This document shows positions 23,591-36,795 of a stretch of 64,000 bases of DNA, piece by piece. The position numbers and the translations under genes were made by a program. The DNA is from Nemania diffusa (taxonomy: Eukaryota > Ascomycota > Sordariomycetes > Xylariales > Xylariaceae): the NCBI GenBank assembly GCA_038501195.1, contig JBBPUQ010000009.1, positions 1,736,001 to 1,800,000 of the forward strand. Reading direction: 5' to 3'. Numbering within the stretch: position 1 is the first letter of the stretch; every line of letters starts with the position of its first letter. Below the pieces are notes generated by a model. That model did not search any database and was not told the origin of the DNA. It saw nothing but the letters and a program-made list of their open reading frames with translations.

Positions 23591-24097
23591 ATTGGAGAGA
23601 ACTCGCATCGTTGAGCGCATACACTAGACTGACTTTATAGATTTGACTAGTATCTAGACATGCGTGCGATAGAGAGCGTATGAGCTTTGAGCTAAGCGGC
23701 TCTTTAGATTCGAGTCCACAATTTTGCGTCTCAAGTTGATGTCGCTTGTCAGCTTATATTCTGTATCAAAACTATCTTCCCTTACACTAATGCTCACCTG
23801 CGTCGGATATTACGTACTGTGAATATTGATGATATGCTAAGTTCTAGCTACAATAAGGTCTAGCGCATATCTTCCTCCCGGGTCGACGATGTACCTGAAT
23901 CTATGAAACAAGCGCACAGTAAGTGAGCTCATTCTCACTACTGTCCATCCAACATTTAGGGCGTGAGATCTATCTCATCGAGCAATGTCATGATGAAGAG
24001 GTTCCGTTCGAATATCGCATTTATTATAAGTCAATGGCGCTAGAACTGAAGTTGAAATAGGGTGACGCAGAGTGCTCGAGGCAGAAAGAATAAGACA

Positions 24098-24376
24098 ATG
24101 TCATCAACTCAACCGCCAGCTAACATTATCTCTACCTACCACGAAGTCAACTACAAGTCTGATGGACCAAGAACCATACACACATCACGCTGGTCTCTTG
24201 TTGGTCATGACGCCTTCAGTATTGTGGCCTTGCGCATGTGATTCCAAATGCCACTTCCAACCGAACTATTCGACGTCAAACCCCTCGGCAATGGCGCCAT
24301 GGATTCTGTTTCCACAACAGATGACAGATGCATTTCCGAAAGGAGACAATGGAAGCCAAGAGCTTCGCGGCTGTAA
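24098..24376 (+). pseudogene. Short ORF interrupted by one in-frame TGA
   Basis: An ATG frame (MSSTQPPANIISTYHEVNYK...) runs 47 codons to TGA at 24239-24241, then continues in the same frame for another 44 codons (FQMPLPTELFDVKPLGNG...) to TAA at 24374-24376. The composition on both sides of the stop is protein-like and similar. The stop could derive from CGA by one C-to-T change. No family recognised; could equally be chance. Confidence 0.3.
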
Positions 24377-25720
24377 CTAGAGACGGCCTTTGCAATCTAC
24401 ACGGTAAGCGAGCTGCGGCTAAGGAGGCATTAGTACACTGGGCAGGTGTGTTCAAAAAGCATGCACTAGTGTAGTCCACGAAGCGAGGTCGCCGTCTCCA
24501 TGGAGATATGAATAGACAAGGCTCACGGGTTAGATGCAAGTTCGGTTCAGCGAGGCAAGATTCCTTTTTGCTCTCTCGCATACATGCTACCGCGTGCGGC
24601 GCTGTTCTATGTTGGGCGGGCTTCCGGCCTCGTCTGCGTTCGAAGCTAGATAATGGGGTAAAACAACTAATCGAACCACCATGACCTTTACCATATTATT
24701 TCGATGTCGCCATACACGGAAAAGGGCCGGGCGGAAAGGGAACTGTTCCCGAAAGTGATCGGCCTTTCAGAGCAAGAGCTCTACGAGCACGATGTCTGGG
24801 TCGTCGCCATCATAGGCCGGAACTAAGGCTCAAGAGGGTCTCGCTCGAGTTAAGTGAGGAAAATAAAAACGTAATGGAAACTCTGCGGCTGGCGATCACT
24901 TGATGCCCTGCTTGGGGTCTGTTTAATAAAGGATCGGAAACCCGGCTCACGATGCACGTTGGCCCGATCGATTGAGGCGATTGGGCGGGGCCGTTATTAA
25001 TAAGCTAGACTGCGGGATGCGAGGGTCTTGGACGCCTCATGCTGTGGAACGGAGGCAGTTGGGAATAGCTAGGCCTGGGCGCTGTAGCTCGTGAATAGTT
25101 CGCCTGCGGTGAGATGCTATAGTCTAGCCACATATACCAGCACATGAAGACAGACGATGATGTGCAGTACCGTATATCCATCGATACAGGAATTCAAACC
25201 AAGCTAACCTAGGCGATTACGCCGTCCTTATTTCGAAGGATGAGTTCGGTATATGCTTGGCCGTCTTGATGAAGTACAATTCAGGTTAGGATAGAGACTA
25301 GCAGAGGCGAAATAGTTTAGACAGAGAAATCCTCACCAACATCTCCGAAGCCCAGGAGTAGTCCTCCTTGGTTAATACCGGCTAAAACCGGACAGAGGAC
25401 TAAAAATGCGAGCGGTCTGCTAGCGTGTTCATCTATGTGCCGCCCCCAGACTTATGTGCCACGAATGCCTCCTCTCGCGTCATCAATATTGATTGTGGCG
25501 GCCTGGACGCTGGTATGTGTGTCTGTATGTGCTGGACGCGGGAAAGGTCGGACATCTGACTTGAAAATTCAATTGGACGGGAAACACAGGCTGGTCCCGA
25601 GAACTGTCTGCCGTGCTTTTACCGCACGTCTCTAAGGCACTTGGCAGTATATCGCGCCCGTTCAGCTAGGAATGCTTCTAGAAGCCGTGGGTAGATCTAG
25701 GCTGTGCCCTACACCTTTAC

Positions 25721-25760
25721 ACCACCCCCCCTTTTCCCCTTCCCCTTTTCTTTTTTCTTT
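25721..25760 (+). repeat. Polypyrimidine tract
   Basis: About 40 bases made almost wholly of C and T (runs of C8, T4, C4, T2, C4, T4 and more), on the plus strand inside the gene desert. Low-complexity; no coding. Confidence 0.7.
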
Positions 25761-28700
25761 TGTAAAATCTGGGGAACGGGAAGATGACTTGTCTCATTCG
25801 TCGACGATCAGTCTAGCTAGATATCCGCCCCAATGACATACGTTTTGCCCGCTAGGAATGTGAGACCTCGATGCTAAGGTTCGGGACCAGCCGAATATCA
25901 CCAGGTCGCAGCGAGAATCGGCTGCTTCGCTCGTATGCACCAAATCGGAAGACCGGATTATTTCAGCGAACGCAACACTACTGAGAGTTCTCAGTGCACT
26001 GCTGCGCTACGTGCATGCCGCTGCAGTTTAGATCCATCGATGCAATGTCAAGGCATATACTCTCCTAAAAAGACCCGAGGATGTAGATAGTGCATCAGAG
26101 GGCCTCGGAGTGGCGTCAGACGCGCGAAGCGAGTTTCATCACTCTCTGCCAAGAGAGAGCTGAATCGGGTCTTCCTTTCGCGCCGTTGGGAGTTGGGGTG
26201 GTTTTCCTATTCCTGTCCACTGCGTCATGCAGCAGTCATGAGATTTGAATGTACGTTTTGATTGATAAGTAGCCACGAGCTCAACACGTACGTCGTTGAA
26301 ATAACTATTGATCCTAGCGCCGGGGGCTAACGAGCTACCTATCGCCGGCGCTACCGGTACTTCGCTCTGGTTTTGCACTATTTACTGATCTGACTGGTCA
26401 TATCCGAGACAGCGGTACACTACAGTACTAGTACTGTCCTTCGCCAAGCTTTAAGCCGGCATTTTGGCTATATTGGGCGCTTGGCGAGTTTGGAGTAGAC
26501 CAGCGATACTCAGTACCTATGTACGCATCATACACGTATGATAGGGTCGTTGGGCACAACTATGTACATAGGTACGTAGAATAGCGTGTAAGTAAGAAGG
26601 GGAAACAAGCTGAGATCATGATGTAACTATTTAGGCTCCTAGCTGTCTATTGTGAAAGCGACCATTACAGAGGCTAACCACTGGGATGCCTAAGACAGAA
26701 CTGACGCTGGGTAGTCGTCATATTTAGGATGCATCGCGATCTCCTACCCAGTTGACGAATACTTCCTACTTTATCCGCGTGACGAAAATAGCTCTATCCT
26801 TCGTTTTGCGATATTCTCCTGTTTATAGAACGACACGCATACGGCTATCCCATATTACAAGTAATAAGATCACCATGGAACGATGAACTAGCAGCGACAC
26901 AATCTATGCAGTAGCTAGGACTAGAACCGCCGAGGAGCCTTTTTCGACTCGCCACCCAAACATTCGGGTCTCTATAGCGCTGGAATTATGAACAGAAGTA
27001 TATCTGAGTAGGTTAGGTATTACAGAGCCGCGTATCTTTTCACACGCCAATCAAAACCATGCCTTCATTTCATGTGTCGAATGCTCCGTGCACATACATA
27101 CCACCCCTGCGAGGTATCGTCGCATTTGACCGCGGGAGAGAGGCTTTCGCATGCAACGCTTACAGTTACCGGCATTTCGGAATGCGAGGCGCCTAGGGGC
27201 TAGACCTAGAGCTGCGCCCGACGCCGCCGTACCTGCAGACAGCCAAGATAACGACGGTTCCCTGGACTCGGTGGATTGCGGATATCTACCTCTACACTAC
27301 TAACGGTGAGACAATCCAACTGCTTCATCGTGATTGAAATGTTATCGTGATGGTAGTGGCGTCTTGTGTTACACAAATATATCGCGGGAGAAATTTCTCT
27401 TCGGGGCTGAAAAGGTGGTTCCCATGCGGCTGATTCCATGTTTTTTTATATGTAAAGACAACGTGTAAGATACGTCACCGCACAGAGCTTAGAGTACATA
27501 CATGTGCTCCGATAGAAACGCGCACGGCCGAGACTGAAAGAGTCATATTGCATGCTCCAACTCATAAATGAAGGCCATGTTGAGAAGGTGGATCAAGCGA
27601 ATCTGAAAAAAGCAACACTAGATCTAGGTTCAAGGGTCCTGAGAATATTAGCCGGCCGGATTAGTCGCGGAAATTTTTCTTATGTTCTGTAAAGGCCAAA
27701 CGGCAATCAGACGTCCTTTAGCGACTACAACGATGCAGGTTGTGTGCCAGAAAAACCCGTACCGTTGAATCGGTCAAAGTACTCCTGTACCAGCACAACT
27801 TCCAGAACCGAGTCGATTTTGCACAACGGCGCCGAGTAACAGGTGTTGCTAACCAATGGATCAAGGCACATGATGCAAATCCTGCAGCCTTATACCCACG
27901 TTGGATGTCTCTATGTATATATGAAGGGTATCGTCGGCCTTTGGTAGACTACTTACCTAACCATTAACGCATCTTTCAGACTCGTAAAAAGTATGCTAAT
28001 TTTCGCAGAGAGGCTTACCATGCTTATCGGCCAGTTGCCAATCGATTAAATGCCTATCAAAATTAGGCTACGTTTGGTAACTAGGAGAACGCCTCAAGTT
28101 AAAGTGCTGACAGTAAGAACGGATACAAAAGGAAGACCCCTGCACAGTGGGCATCGTGAAATTGACGTGTAGTTCTGAAGGGTGAATAGATTGTAGCTAT
28201 AATAGGAGAGTGAAAATTTTACGTGTACTCGTTGTTTGGCCGGTGCCTAGTCGGAGATGCTATGCGACGGTAGCATACGGTTCAAGATTGCAAGATGGGC
28301 TCGGTTTTTTCCGCCTCCCCCCCTTTTCGCCGGCGAACGAGTCTAGAGTGTATGATACAGTTGGTAATGTTGCAGTGAATCTACTTAGTGGGGTTGGGTT
28401 CGATTCCTGCCATCTGATACCTAGTAAGCTGCCGTATTTTCGCATTCACAAGGCGTAGATTCATGGTAGTGATGGTATTGACGATAGTCCGAATGAAGCA
28501 AGCATAATGTCATCGACTAGCAAAAGAAGCGGGTAATTTGATTCGAGCTGGGGGCGGAGCTATTAAAAATATTAACTAATTCAGGACACGCACTAGAAAT
28601 GAAGTGAGTACTAGCTGAGCTACAATATGGCACCCAGGTTAGAGGTTGGTTTTTGCGCGTGGGTAGTACAGTAGAGGCGGTATAGCCTGGGTGGCTGCTG

Positions 28701-31212
28701 ACTCTGCAGCTAAGATGGCGAGATCAGCAACCCGGAAGATGCACAACATGCATCATAAGACATAATAGTGGTGTCACTTCTCACCAGTGGTTGCTCTAGC
28801 CATCGAACCCCTGGTAGCACTCGAGTGAGGCTACAACGATAATTTTGCTCATGCGTCTTTCTCGTCGTCTGTAAGAGCTGTTTGATATACCGGTGCCGAT
28901 ATCCGGCCTCGACTATAACCTAGCATACCGCGATAGTGCTTTCGACCAAAATAGAGTCGTGTCCCGCGGGCGCGTCGGTTACTGTCTCCTGGAAACGAGA
29001 GAAGCTGGGGAACGGGGACTTCTCCCGGTACCGCACAATTCTCTGCAGCAACCCGTCTATACTCTCTGCCTGCGTCTCGGCGCACAGCCTCCTCGGTTAA
29101 CCAGGAGATAGGCCGGCAGGCAGGTAGAAAAGCCCAGATCTAACGCTCCTTCTCGCCGCATTGCATTGCATGAGATGCGCAAAGGTGTGTGTATCTGTAT
29201 ATGTGCGTAGTGTGCGGATGAGACTTGGCGGGCGGCTGGCACGCAACTATGATCACACCCGATCTAGATAACTCCTTAACCCAGATGGTAAATGGAATGG
29301 CGATGGATTAGACCGAACGGGATAGGCAAGGGCCATGGCCATGTGGCTAATACGGCTAATATTCTGTATTTCGTAGCCTAGACTAGTGTAGGGCAGTTTA
29401 ATTCTCCGATGACAGGCGTTCTACTTAGTTTAGTTAGTTTAGCGGCTTCCAAGGTTTGAAGCTTAAGCGATAAGCTTAGTTTTGGGCTAAACTAGGCTGA
29501 GCCTACGTCGATTGGAAGATAAGGTGCCTAAACCAACCTTAGGTTCGCATCCATATCATGTACCTACGCTATGATATATTCCAACAGAATCTCGGGGTAG
29601 AAAGAACCGAACGGGACTACATAGGTACTATAAGTGGACTAATTATGTCCAGGCTGGTTTCTAGATATGAAGAAATAATCGGAGTAAGAGTGCCTGGTTG
29701 ATTGTGATTGGATTGGAGCAGAGAATAATTATTGACAAATAATTGAACGTGTTAATTGAAGGACTATATTTGCATGGCGTTACGTAAATAAATACAAATG
29801 TACATCAATTGTTGAGACTACCTTGTAGGTCTTAGTACATACCTCTTAGATCTGTATCCTTTACAGTGCCAGCACGGTTGTGACGCCTATTTTTCTGTTT
29901 CAGATCGACGCCGAGACTTCCTGTTACAGCCAATTTGAATGCATACTACCCTATCAGGCACCTATAGCAGATCGGGTTCTGATCGTACTAGCCTTTTCCC
30001 GCGTCTAGCTTCTGTAAATAGAATAAGATTTTTTTTTCTTCCATTCGTTGCATCTCTCTCATTGCACGTTGTTACACTTCGTGCCCTGTTGTTCCAATCA
30101 GGGCGAGCATAGAGTATACCGCCTACAAGTAGGTATCCTGGTAAAATTCCACACCCGGCTAGATCTCTCCTTGCATCATGTATTGGTGCAAATATTGGAA
30201 AAGAGAGCGATGGCTGGTTCGACACTAATTGTCCATCATCTAAGTATCCATCTCGCTCCTATATGCTCAGTCTTATTATTTTTATTAAGAGTACCATGGG
30301 TGTGTGGTATGTTATTTATGGTGTTTAAACTACCTAGTACCTACTAAGAATTGTTATACTCACATGTATAGCTACATATGTAGTTATGCTTTAGAAAATA
30401 TTGCTAGATACACGAATAACTTAAAGGAGAGAATGAGGCATGTACTTAGCGGTAGGTGCAATGGGTAGGTACCTTCGTGTCGCTGCATCCGCTACTTCTG
30501 AGCCACGTTGCTTGCTCTACTCCCTACAAGTAGATAAGTCATCTCGTATTGAGTTTGGCACAGCTGCGCACGCCTTGCTTCTCTGGTAGCTAATTTGGTA
30601 GACATCTCCAATGATCAACAACATACGATCAGCTTGATAGAAGCGCACCGCCTGAATCAATTCAAGTTTTAGCTACACAGTAGACCCGGGAACCTGTACA
30701 GCAAGGCAAGGTCTTACTTACCTCTGTTGATTGGTGCTGTATGTGGCAAGTACCTGCCCGTTTACTCGTATTGCCTTCAATGAGAGACAGACATGTTAGG
30801 CGGGCGCTACTTCCCCTCGATATTCTCTCGGATATACCTATTTTTAATAATATATACCTATTTTTTTCTACTGGTGGTGGCGCTGCTGCTGCCAGCGATA
30901 GCCTGACCTCACTACCTGGCTCTCCAGCCCTACCTACGGCCATCTACGGTCTCCCGCGTGTCGTGTCGTGTTACCTGCAGACTACAGGTCATTACCATCC
31001 ACTGCGCATAGGTCAGGTTCGATGTGATTTTCTCCTCGTGACTCAATCCCATTTACAAACGGCCCGTCCCTCTACGATCCTCTCTCCTCCATGATGGGCT
31101 GTATTTCATCTATTCGCCCCATTCGGTAGATAATAACGGCAGTCTACGAGTGTTCGTGACAAGGCCATTCGCTCCGCTCTCTCAGTCACTGCGCTCGTCC
31201 TGTCGACGCATT

Positions 31213-31239
31213 CGTTCGTTCGCTCGCTCGCTCGCTCGC
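31213..31239 (+). repeat. CGTT/CGCT microsatellite
   Basis: Two CGTT units followed by four to five CGCT units, about 600 bases upstream of the 1167-residue gene start; likely in its leader or promoter. Confidence 0.7.
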
Positions 31240-31848
31240 ACTACTCTCGCTTAACTCCAGGTTCTCTCGTTCCTATGCCGCAGAAGACGAGGCACACTGG
31301 GCACACACACTCGATCATACCCGCCCCGTCTCTGTATAGTATTCCATGTGCCTAGCTTTCAGGTAATTACCCTTTTAGTCATTTGCGGGGTGAATACAGT
31401 GAGCAGCTATCACACATTCCATGGTTACGTTGGCAGCCCAAATCCACCACGCTCTCGGTCAGCGCTGCTGAATAGCGCAAGAGTGCAACATCCACAACCC
31501 GGCTGTCCGGACGCCAGAAGACCCGTCCAGACAAGACAGCTGGAGGGTATCGGGTTGTTTCCTTTGTGCCAGACCACTACACCTAGAGCAGGCTACCGCC
31601 CTGCTTGTCAGATACGACTATACCTTTCGCTGAGACGTCTTATTTGCACCGCCGATCTAATCCGCCGGCCCTGGCTCAACGGTCACCCGGCCCTGTGTCC
31701 GCTAGTCACTGCAGCTCCTCCAACTGCTGTGGTGAGTCCCCCAGGCCGAATCAAGCGACGTCAGACGTAATAGACAAGTAAAAGAAAAATAGCACGCAAT
31801 TAATATTGCAAGTCCCATTTACTACCGTTGGACGCGTAATCGGCAAAT

Positions 31849-34800
31849 ATGAGGAAAGTCCACAGGCCGGGCCCCGACCCGCCACCACCGCACTCACGAT
31901 CGGACAGCTTCGTTCGCATGCTGGAGCTGGAGAAAATGTGCAAGGTATGGTAGCCCCCCGGCATGTAACCCACCTCCACTCCCCCCAAACTCGACCACCC
32001 ATCGCCGTTCCAGAACTGCCTTCTCCCTACTCTGACCCTTTCCCACATCCCGATTCGCCCTTGCTGACAAGGCCCTATTTTACCACATATTATAGATGAA
32101 GCGCGCCCAGCAAGATCATGGCTCCTCGACTTCAGCAAACAACCTGTTACGGGCTAGTTTCCCCTCAGTCACTGCCAATCCTGCTGCCCCTCGGTCTCGG
32201 CGTGCGAGTGATTATCCTCCGCTCTCCCACCAGACCCAGATAATGAAGGCTGTTCGCCGGAGCGCCGCTCTGCCGTCACTCTCTCTTTCGATCCCCCCAT
32301 CGCCAACCCAGGCGATGACGATGACCTCGGAGGGGTCTATCGAAGAGTTCTCACTCGCGAAAGAAGAACGCCCTAAGACAGTGACCTTCTCCGAGCTAGA
32401 GGACGAGGAGCTCTCGGACAATTCCTCTATCTGTCAATCCCCCAGCTGGGAGAAGTACGGCCAGAAGAAGAAGAAGAAGGCTAAGAAAGGAGCTGATCAG
32501 AAAAGCTCTAAGAAGGCAGAAGACGCGGCACTCAAAGGAAAAACGAATCGCTTAGTCAAGTCTGCTCCAGTTGACACATTCACGGTGAAGCCACTAGCGT
32601 CATCGGATCGATCAATTTCAGCTCCCGAGCTAGGCATCTCGGCGCAACACAACAAAATGAACTCGCCTGCATTGATTGCTGAAACGCAGGTCGCGTTGGG
32701 CAAGCACCGGACACCAAGAAGTGAACTAAGCTCGATCGCGATTGAAAAACCAAAAAGCAGGGGTTTCCTTTCTAATTTTAGGTTACCGCACGGAAATGTG
32801 GCTGCTGTACAGAAGCTGGTAGAAGCGCGGAAGGTCACGGACAAGGACGTCGACGAAAACGAATCTCTGCGCAGTATCCAATACGAGACAATTCCGGCGC
32901 AGCAGCTAAATGCGATTCGGCCTGGAGTTAATCAAACTATATCAAAGCCGAGGAAGGCACCGTCGATTCGATCAGTGATCTCTACCTCGGATCATTCCCT
33001 TTCCTCTCAAGAGAAAAGGAATTCGGGAGCACGTACATCTACAAGCTCAGGCCATGGCCGCTCACAATCTTTGCTTTCATCGACGTTAAATAAGCTCAGG
33101 GGGCCATCGTACCTTTATTACCAACCCGCTGGAAACGACTCTACGAACGACGCCACGCACGAAGCTTCCAAGTACCCTGGTAGCTCGCAAGATATCAATG
33201 CCGTGCATGGCAGTTCTGTAGATATTTCAGGAGACAAGATGGGGAATTCGCTGGGGGAAAAAGATTTATCCGGCCTAGAGTACCCTCAACAGCCGTTTGA
33301 TTTCGCGTTTTCGGTAGAGAACAATGGAGTGAGTAAAGAACCGGGGCCGGATATCGCACCTCGAGGACGTCTACCTCGGTCTCGTAAGGTTGATATCCAA
33401 CCGCCTCACCTCGAAAAAGGAGTACCTATATTGAGACCCTCTGGTGGCCGACCCAAGGTTTCGGCTCAAGATACTGTAATGGCCATGGTTACAGCTCAGG
33501 AGAGACAGTCGCAAGCAGCACGCACATCTCTACAGACTAGATCGAATATTGCCGACAGGAACCAGGTACCCAACCCAACGAAGAGTCATCAAAGCGGTGA
33601 GATAGAGCTTGATGGAAAACTCGCTATTCCTCGAAACCAGAAGGGTGAAGTGCATCAGTCAAGAAGTCAACATCCCGTTAATATGAACACGCCAAGTGCG
33701 GAGCGGTTGGCTGAAGGAGGGAAAAGGGCAACAACAGAGTCCAAGCAAAATGATAGACTAGAGGTGGGCGATGGGCAAGTTCCAGAGGATGACCAAATTT
33801 CTGTCGGTACATATGCCTCGACGATCCGCCCAGTATCCCAGAGCCACGATGGTAGCCTGGCGGAGAGTAGGAGGCAACAAAAGATGTCTCGTTTGGATGG
33901 TTCAAAGCCCCAGGTTCAGGCCAAGACGCCTGAAAGATTTGATATGCGACCTGAAATAGTAGCTGAGAACTCTGGTGTTGATTTGATCACATTCGAGAGA
34001 GACGAGCCGGATACATTACAGCAACCCTTGCAGCCATATCGAGAGGTGGATTATTTTGCGTCCTTTAGCGACTCATATTTACCACCACTTGATTTACGGT
34101 CGCCGAATAACGGTGAACTCACCTCCCCACGATTTCCACCTTCTGAGTCATCAGACGAGGAGAGTGGCCATGGCACCTTTAATGGCCAATTCCGAAATAT
34201 ACATTCTAGTCAAACAGCCGTTGCAGGCGAAGAGGGGCGAAAAGCCTCTTATACTATCAGCTCACTTCCAAAGCAAACTAGGACGAATACAGGCGAACAG
34301 AAGTCAAAGAACTCTCCTGCGACCTCGACCCAATACTCCGATAGCGATGTTCCCGCCTTTGAACGCCTTGGCTTATCATCTAAAGCTGCGAAAATCCTAT
34401 CCGGGGCCGAAACAGCGAGCACATCCACGGCCCACTCACAGCAAACCGACCCGAGCCGTACCGCATCAGAGCGATCTTCTTCTTCTTCGACTAGTGATGA
34501 TTCCCCGCCATCACCTTCCTCCGCCATAACACCGGATAGTTCACGACCGCAATCAAGAAAAGGATTAATAATCTCGTATCCAGAGTCTTCTCAGACCACC
34601 CTATTGGAATCCGCACCAGAAACTGAGAGCAAAGGATCCCGCAAAAAAACCCGGGATCCGTTAAGCGGGCGACGCGAGGAGAGAACGTCGCGGAAGGTTG
34701 GTATAGATATAGATGTGGATGGTGGTAGCTGGAGCGAAGCAGTGACAACACCTACGTTGGCTAGGGTTAGAGGTCTGGCAAGCACTCCAGCTCTGGTTGC

Positions 34801-35503
34801 AACGCCAACGTCAGTAAGCTTCGCCAATATTTTGACGCGAGATTTGGAGGAAGACATGGAGCAGGGTATTGGTCAACGCCCGGGTCGGCCACTGCCACCA
34901 AGGGCGCAATCCGCTCTGGATCTTCACTCTACGACGAAGTCTATGCCGCATTCATCACGGCCTCAGCGACTGCATTTGAAGCCAAACGCGGAAATCTCTT
35001 CAGTCAGTCTTCCTAGCTCACCACCACCAGATCTCACGGAAGAAGTGATGCCTCGGAAGTCGGCATTGAAGATGTCTCGTAATAATAGCACGAACGGCCC
35101 CGAATCATCAAACGCTACGCCAATGGGCGCCGCATATTTACAGGAAGCACGGAAAGCTGCCCCTCTCGCCACGACGCCCTCGTCTCGAGGTCTGCGGCCC
35201 CATTTTTTGCAGAAGAGTTCATCCGGTAGCATCCAAAGTGTCGTGTCGACGGGAAATCGAGCAGAGCCGCTTGCGAAGATGCTCGTAGAGTGTTGCAATT
35301 GCCACTTCTTCCATGATATGCCATCACGAGTATACGAGTGCATGGCTAAACCAGATTCGGTTGTGGAAGACAAGTCGCTGGGGGTTTCTGCAGCCATTAC
35401 TACAATGGTCAGGTGTCCATGGTGTGCACACGGTATGACCACCCAGTGCTGTGCTGGGTACGCGGCGGTGGTTTATCTCAAGGAAAAGCTCCACGGAAAG
35501 TGA
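31849..35503 (+). CDS. Large disordered protein with C-terminal Cys-rich module
   Basis: Two exons: 31849-31944 and 32096-35503, giving 1167 aa. The short first exon begins MRKVHRPGPDPPPPHSRSDS and ends LELEKMCK, directly joined in phase 0 across a 151-nt GTATGG...TTATAG intron to MKRAQQDHGSS. An in-frame TAA at 31837-31839 precedes the ATG, so the start is well bounded. Most of the protein is Ser/Thr/Pro-rich and probably disordered, with a Lys-rich nuclear-localisation-like stretch (GQKKKKKAKKG, about residue 155). The conserved end (about 1095-1167) contains ECCNCHFFHDMP, then RCPWCAHGMTTQCCAGYAA and VYLKEKLHGK, a CxxC...CPWCxH pattern that suggests zinc binding. Function is unknown; the module looks like a fungal-specific family of uncharacterised proteins. 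Confidence 0.78.
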
Positions 35504-36795
35504 GAACGGTTGATGGTTGGAGGTTTTCCCGGGCGTCTCTTAGTGGACTGATCATACATACCTCGAACGGTATAAAGTAGTGACAGTCGACGATTTAGTT
35601 TTCTGCACGTACAAGGTTTAGGGTACTTGACCAATCCTTTTTTTTCTTTTCCTTTGTTGACTCACCTACCATACCAGCCCCTAGGCTGGTTAAGGCCTAA
35701 CATATCCCGACTTTTTCAGCCGTTTAGCTTGTTCATAGCATTCGATGTTTTTCTCATACATAAGCCATTGGAGTTCTGGGACAGGGCTTTAAAACGTCCA
35801 CAAAAGTGTACAGTCACACATTTTGTCTTGACATATCATTCGTGACTTGGGATGAGGAAGATGAAGCACCAATCCTCAGTTTTACAGCAGTACGAAAGGA
35901 AAATGAGGGCATGTGTATAGTAAATAACGAGATAATGTTAGACCAGACACGCTTCGATTTGCGGGCGTAGCTAGACCTAATGTGATCTGCTGCTGATCAC
36001 TTAAGATTTTGCCCGGAAGGGATGCGATGAATTGATAGGTACTTTGACCTTTACACATGATAAATAGAGTTTTAGTATCACCTACCTACCTGGTATGCAA
36101 GGTACGAAGCAGTGGGAGAAAGAAGTAGGTAACTACCTAACGCTGTAGGGAGCGGTTGGGTTGTCGGGAATGTTAGCTAAAAGGGGGGGCCCACCACCTG
36201 CAGCTGTACCTACTGTAGGTGTACGGTACCCCACACTTACAGGGATTCTCACAAGGGGCCGGCCGCCATCGACGTAATCTGCAGCGAAAGAAAAACCAAC
36301 GATGAATGTCGATGAATCAATTTCGCTTCAATTGAGAATTGAGAACTGGGAATTGAGACTAAGAGACAAGCATATGTATGAACTATAGGCTATAGTACTC
36401 ATACACATTTATAAACTGCCAGAGCAAACACATTCATCTGAATCAAACCCTTCGTCAGCTTTCCGTCGCGCGCTACAAATTTCAGCAAAAGTCAGCTGCT
36501 AACCGACAGACAAACAACCACCACTCACGTACCTATCGACGTTTCCTTTCCAGTCAACGCTGTCATATCGGTGCTTAGGACGATTAGGGAGAATACAGCG
36601 TTATACTACTATTCACGAGTCTATACTCTACGTGTCTCTGACGAGCGCGAACGAACGCTACGACCCGACCGAGCCCATAGACCTCTACCGTTCGCTGCCA
36701 TTACCACCGTGTCATCGCGCTTCTGCTCGACTGCTATCCCGTATAATTGCCTACTGTCCCCCAGTTCTGAGGTCAATCCATATTACTACTCTATC
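35504..36795. other. Intergenic region before the DUF155 gene
   Basis: No gene seen. It contains CACCTACCTACCTGG and CTACCTAA words (36080-36140), a G/C-rich run at 36183-36240 with partial palindromes (TACCTACTGTAGGTGTA), and a short imperfect repeat of AATTGAGA at about 36330-36359. The frame open from 36571 has no ATG before 36796 and is probably leader. Confidence 0.45.

Larger units (their letters stand above)
23591..31848. other. 8.2-kb gene desert
   Basis: No supported intact gene. Base composition looks ordinary rather than AT-rich, so it is not an obvious RIP'd repeat. Recorded contents: a broken short ORF at 24098-24376 (listed separately), a long pyrimidine tract at about 25721-25760, and frames of 60-140 codons without ATG context or recognisable motifs (for example 27740-27967, 28893-29111, 31348-31770). 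An ATATACCTATTTTT-type direct repeat lies near 30835-30868, and a (CGCT)n microsatellite at about 31213-31239. The last 1-1.5 kb probably holds the promoter and long leader of the 1167-residue gene at 31849. Confidence 0.45.

Noticed and set aside
28385..28415. tRNA-like T-loop (GGTTCGATTCC)
   Set aside because: No matching acceptor stem, D-arm or anticodon arm could be built around it.
31806..32099. 97-codon frame before the large gene
   Set aside because: It starts without ATG and competes with the better supported exon at 31849-31944, which splices in phase to the large exon.
36571..36795. Extra 75-residue N-terminus for the DUF155 protein
   Set aside because: The frame is open but has no ATG before 36796; the upstream reading is Tyr/Arg-rich and looks like leader DNA.
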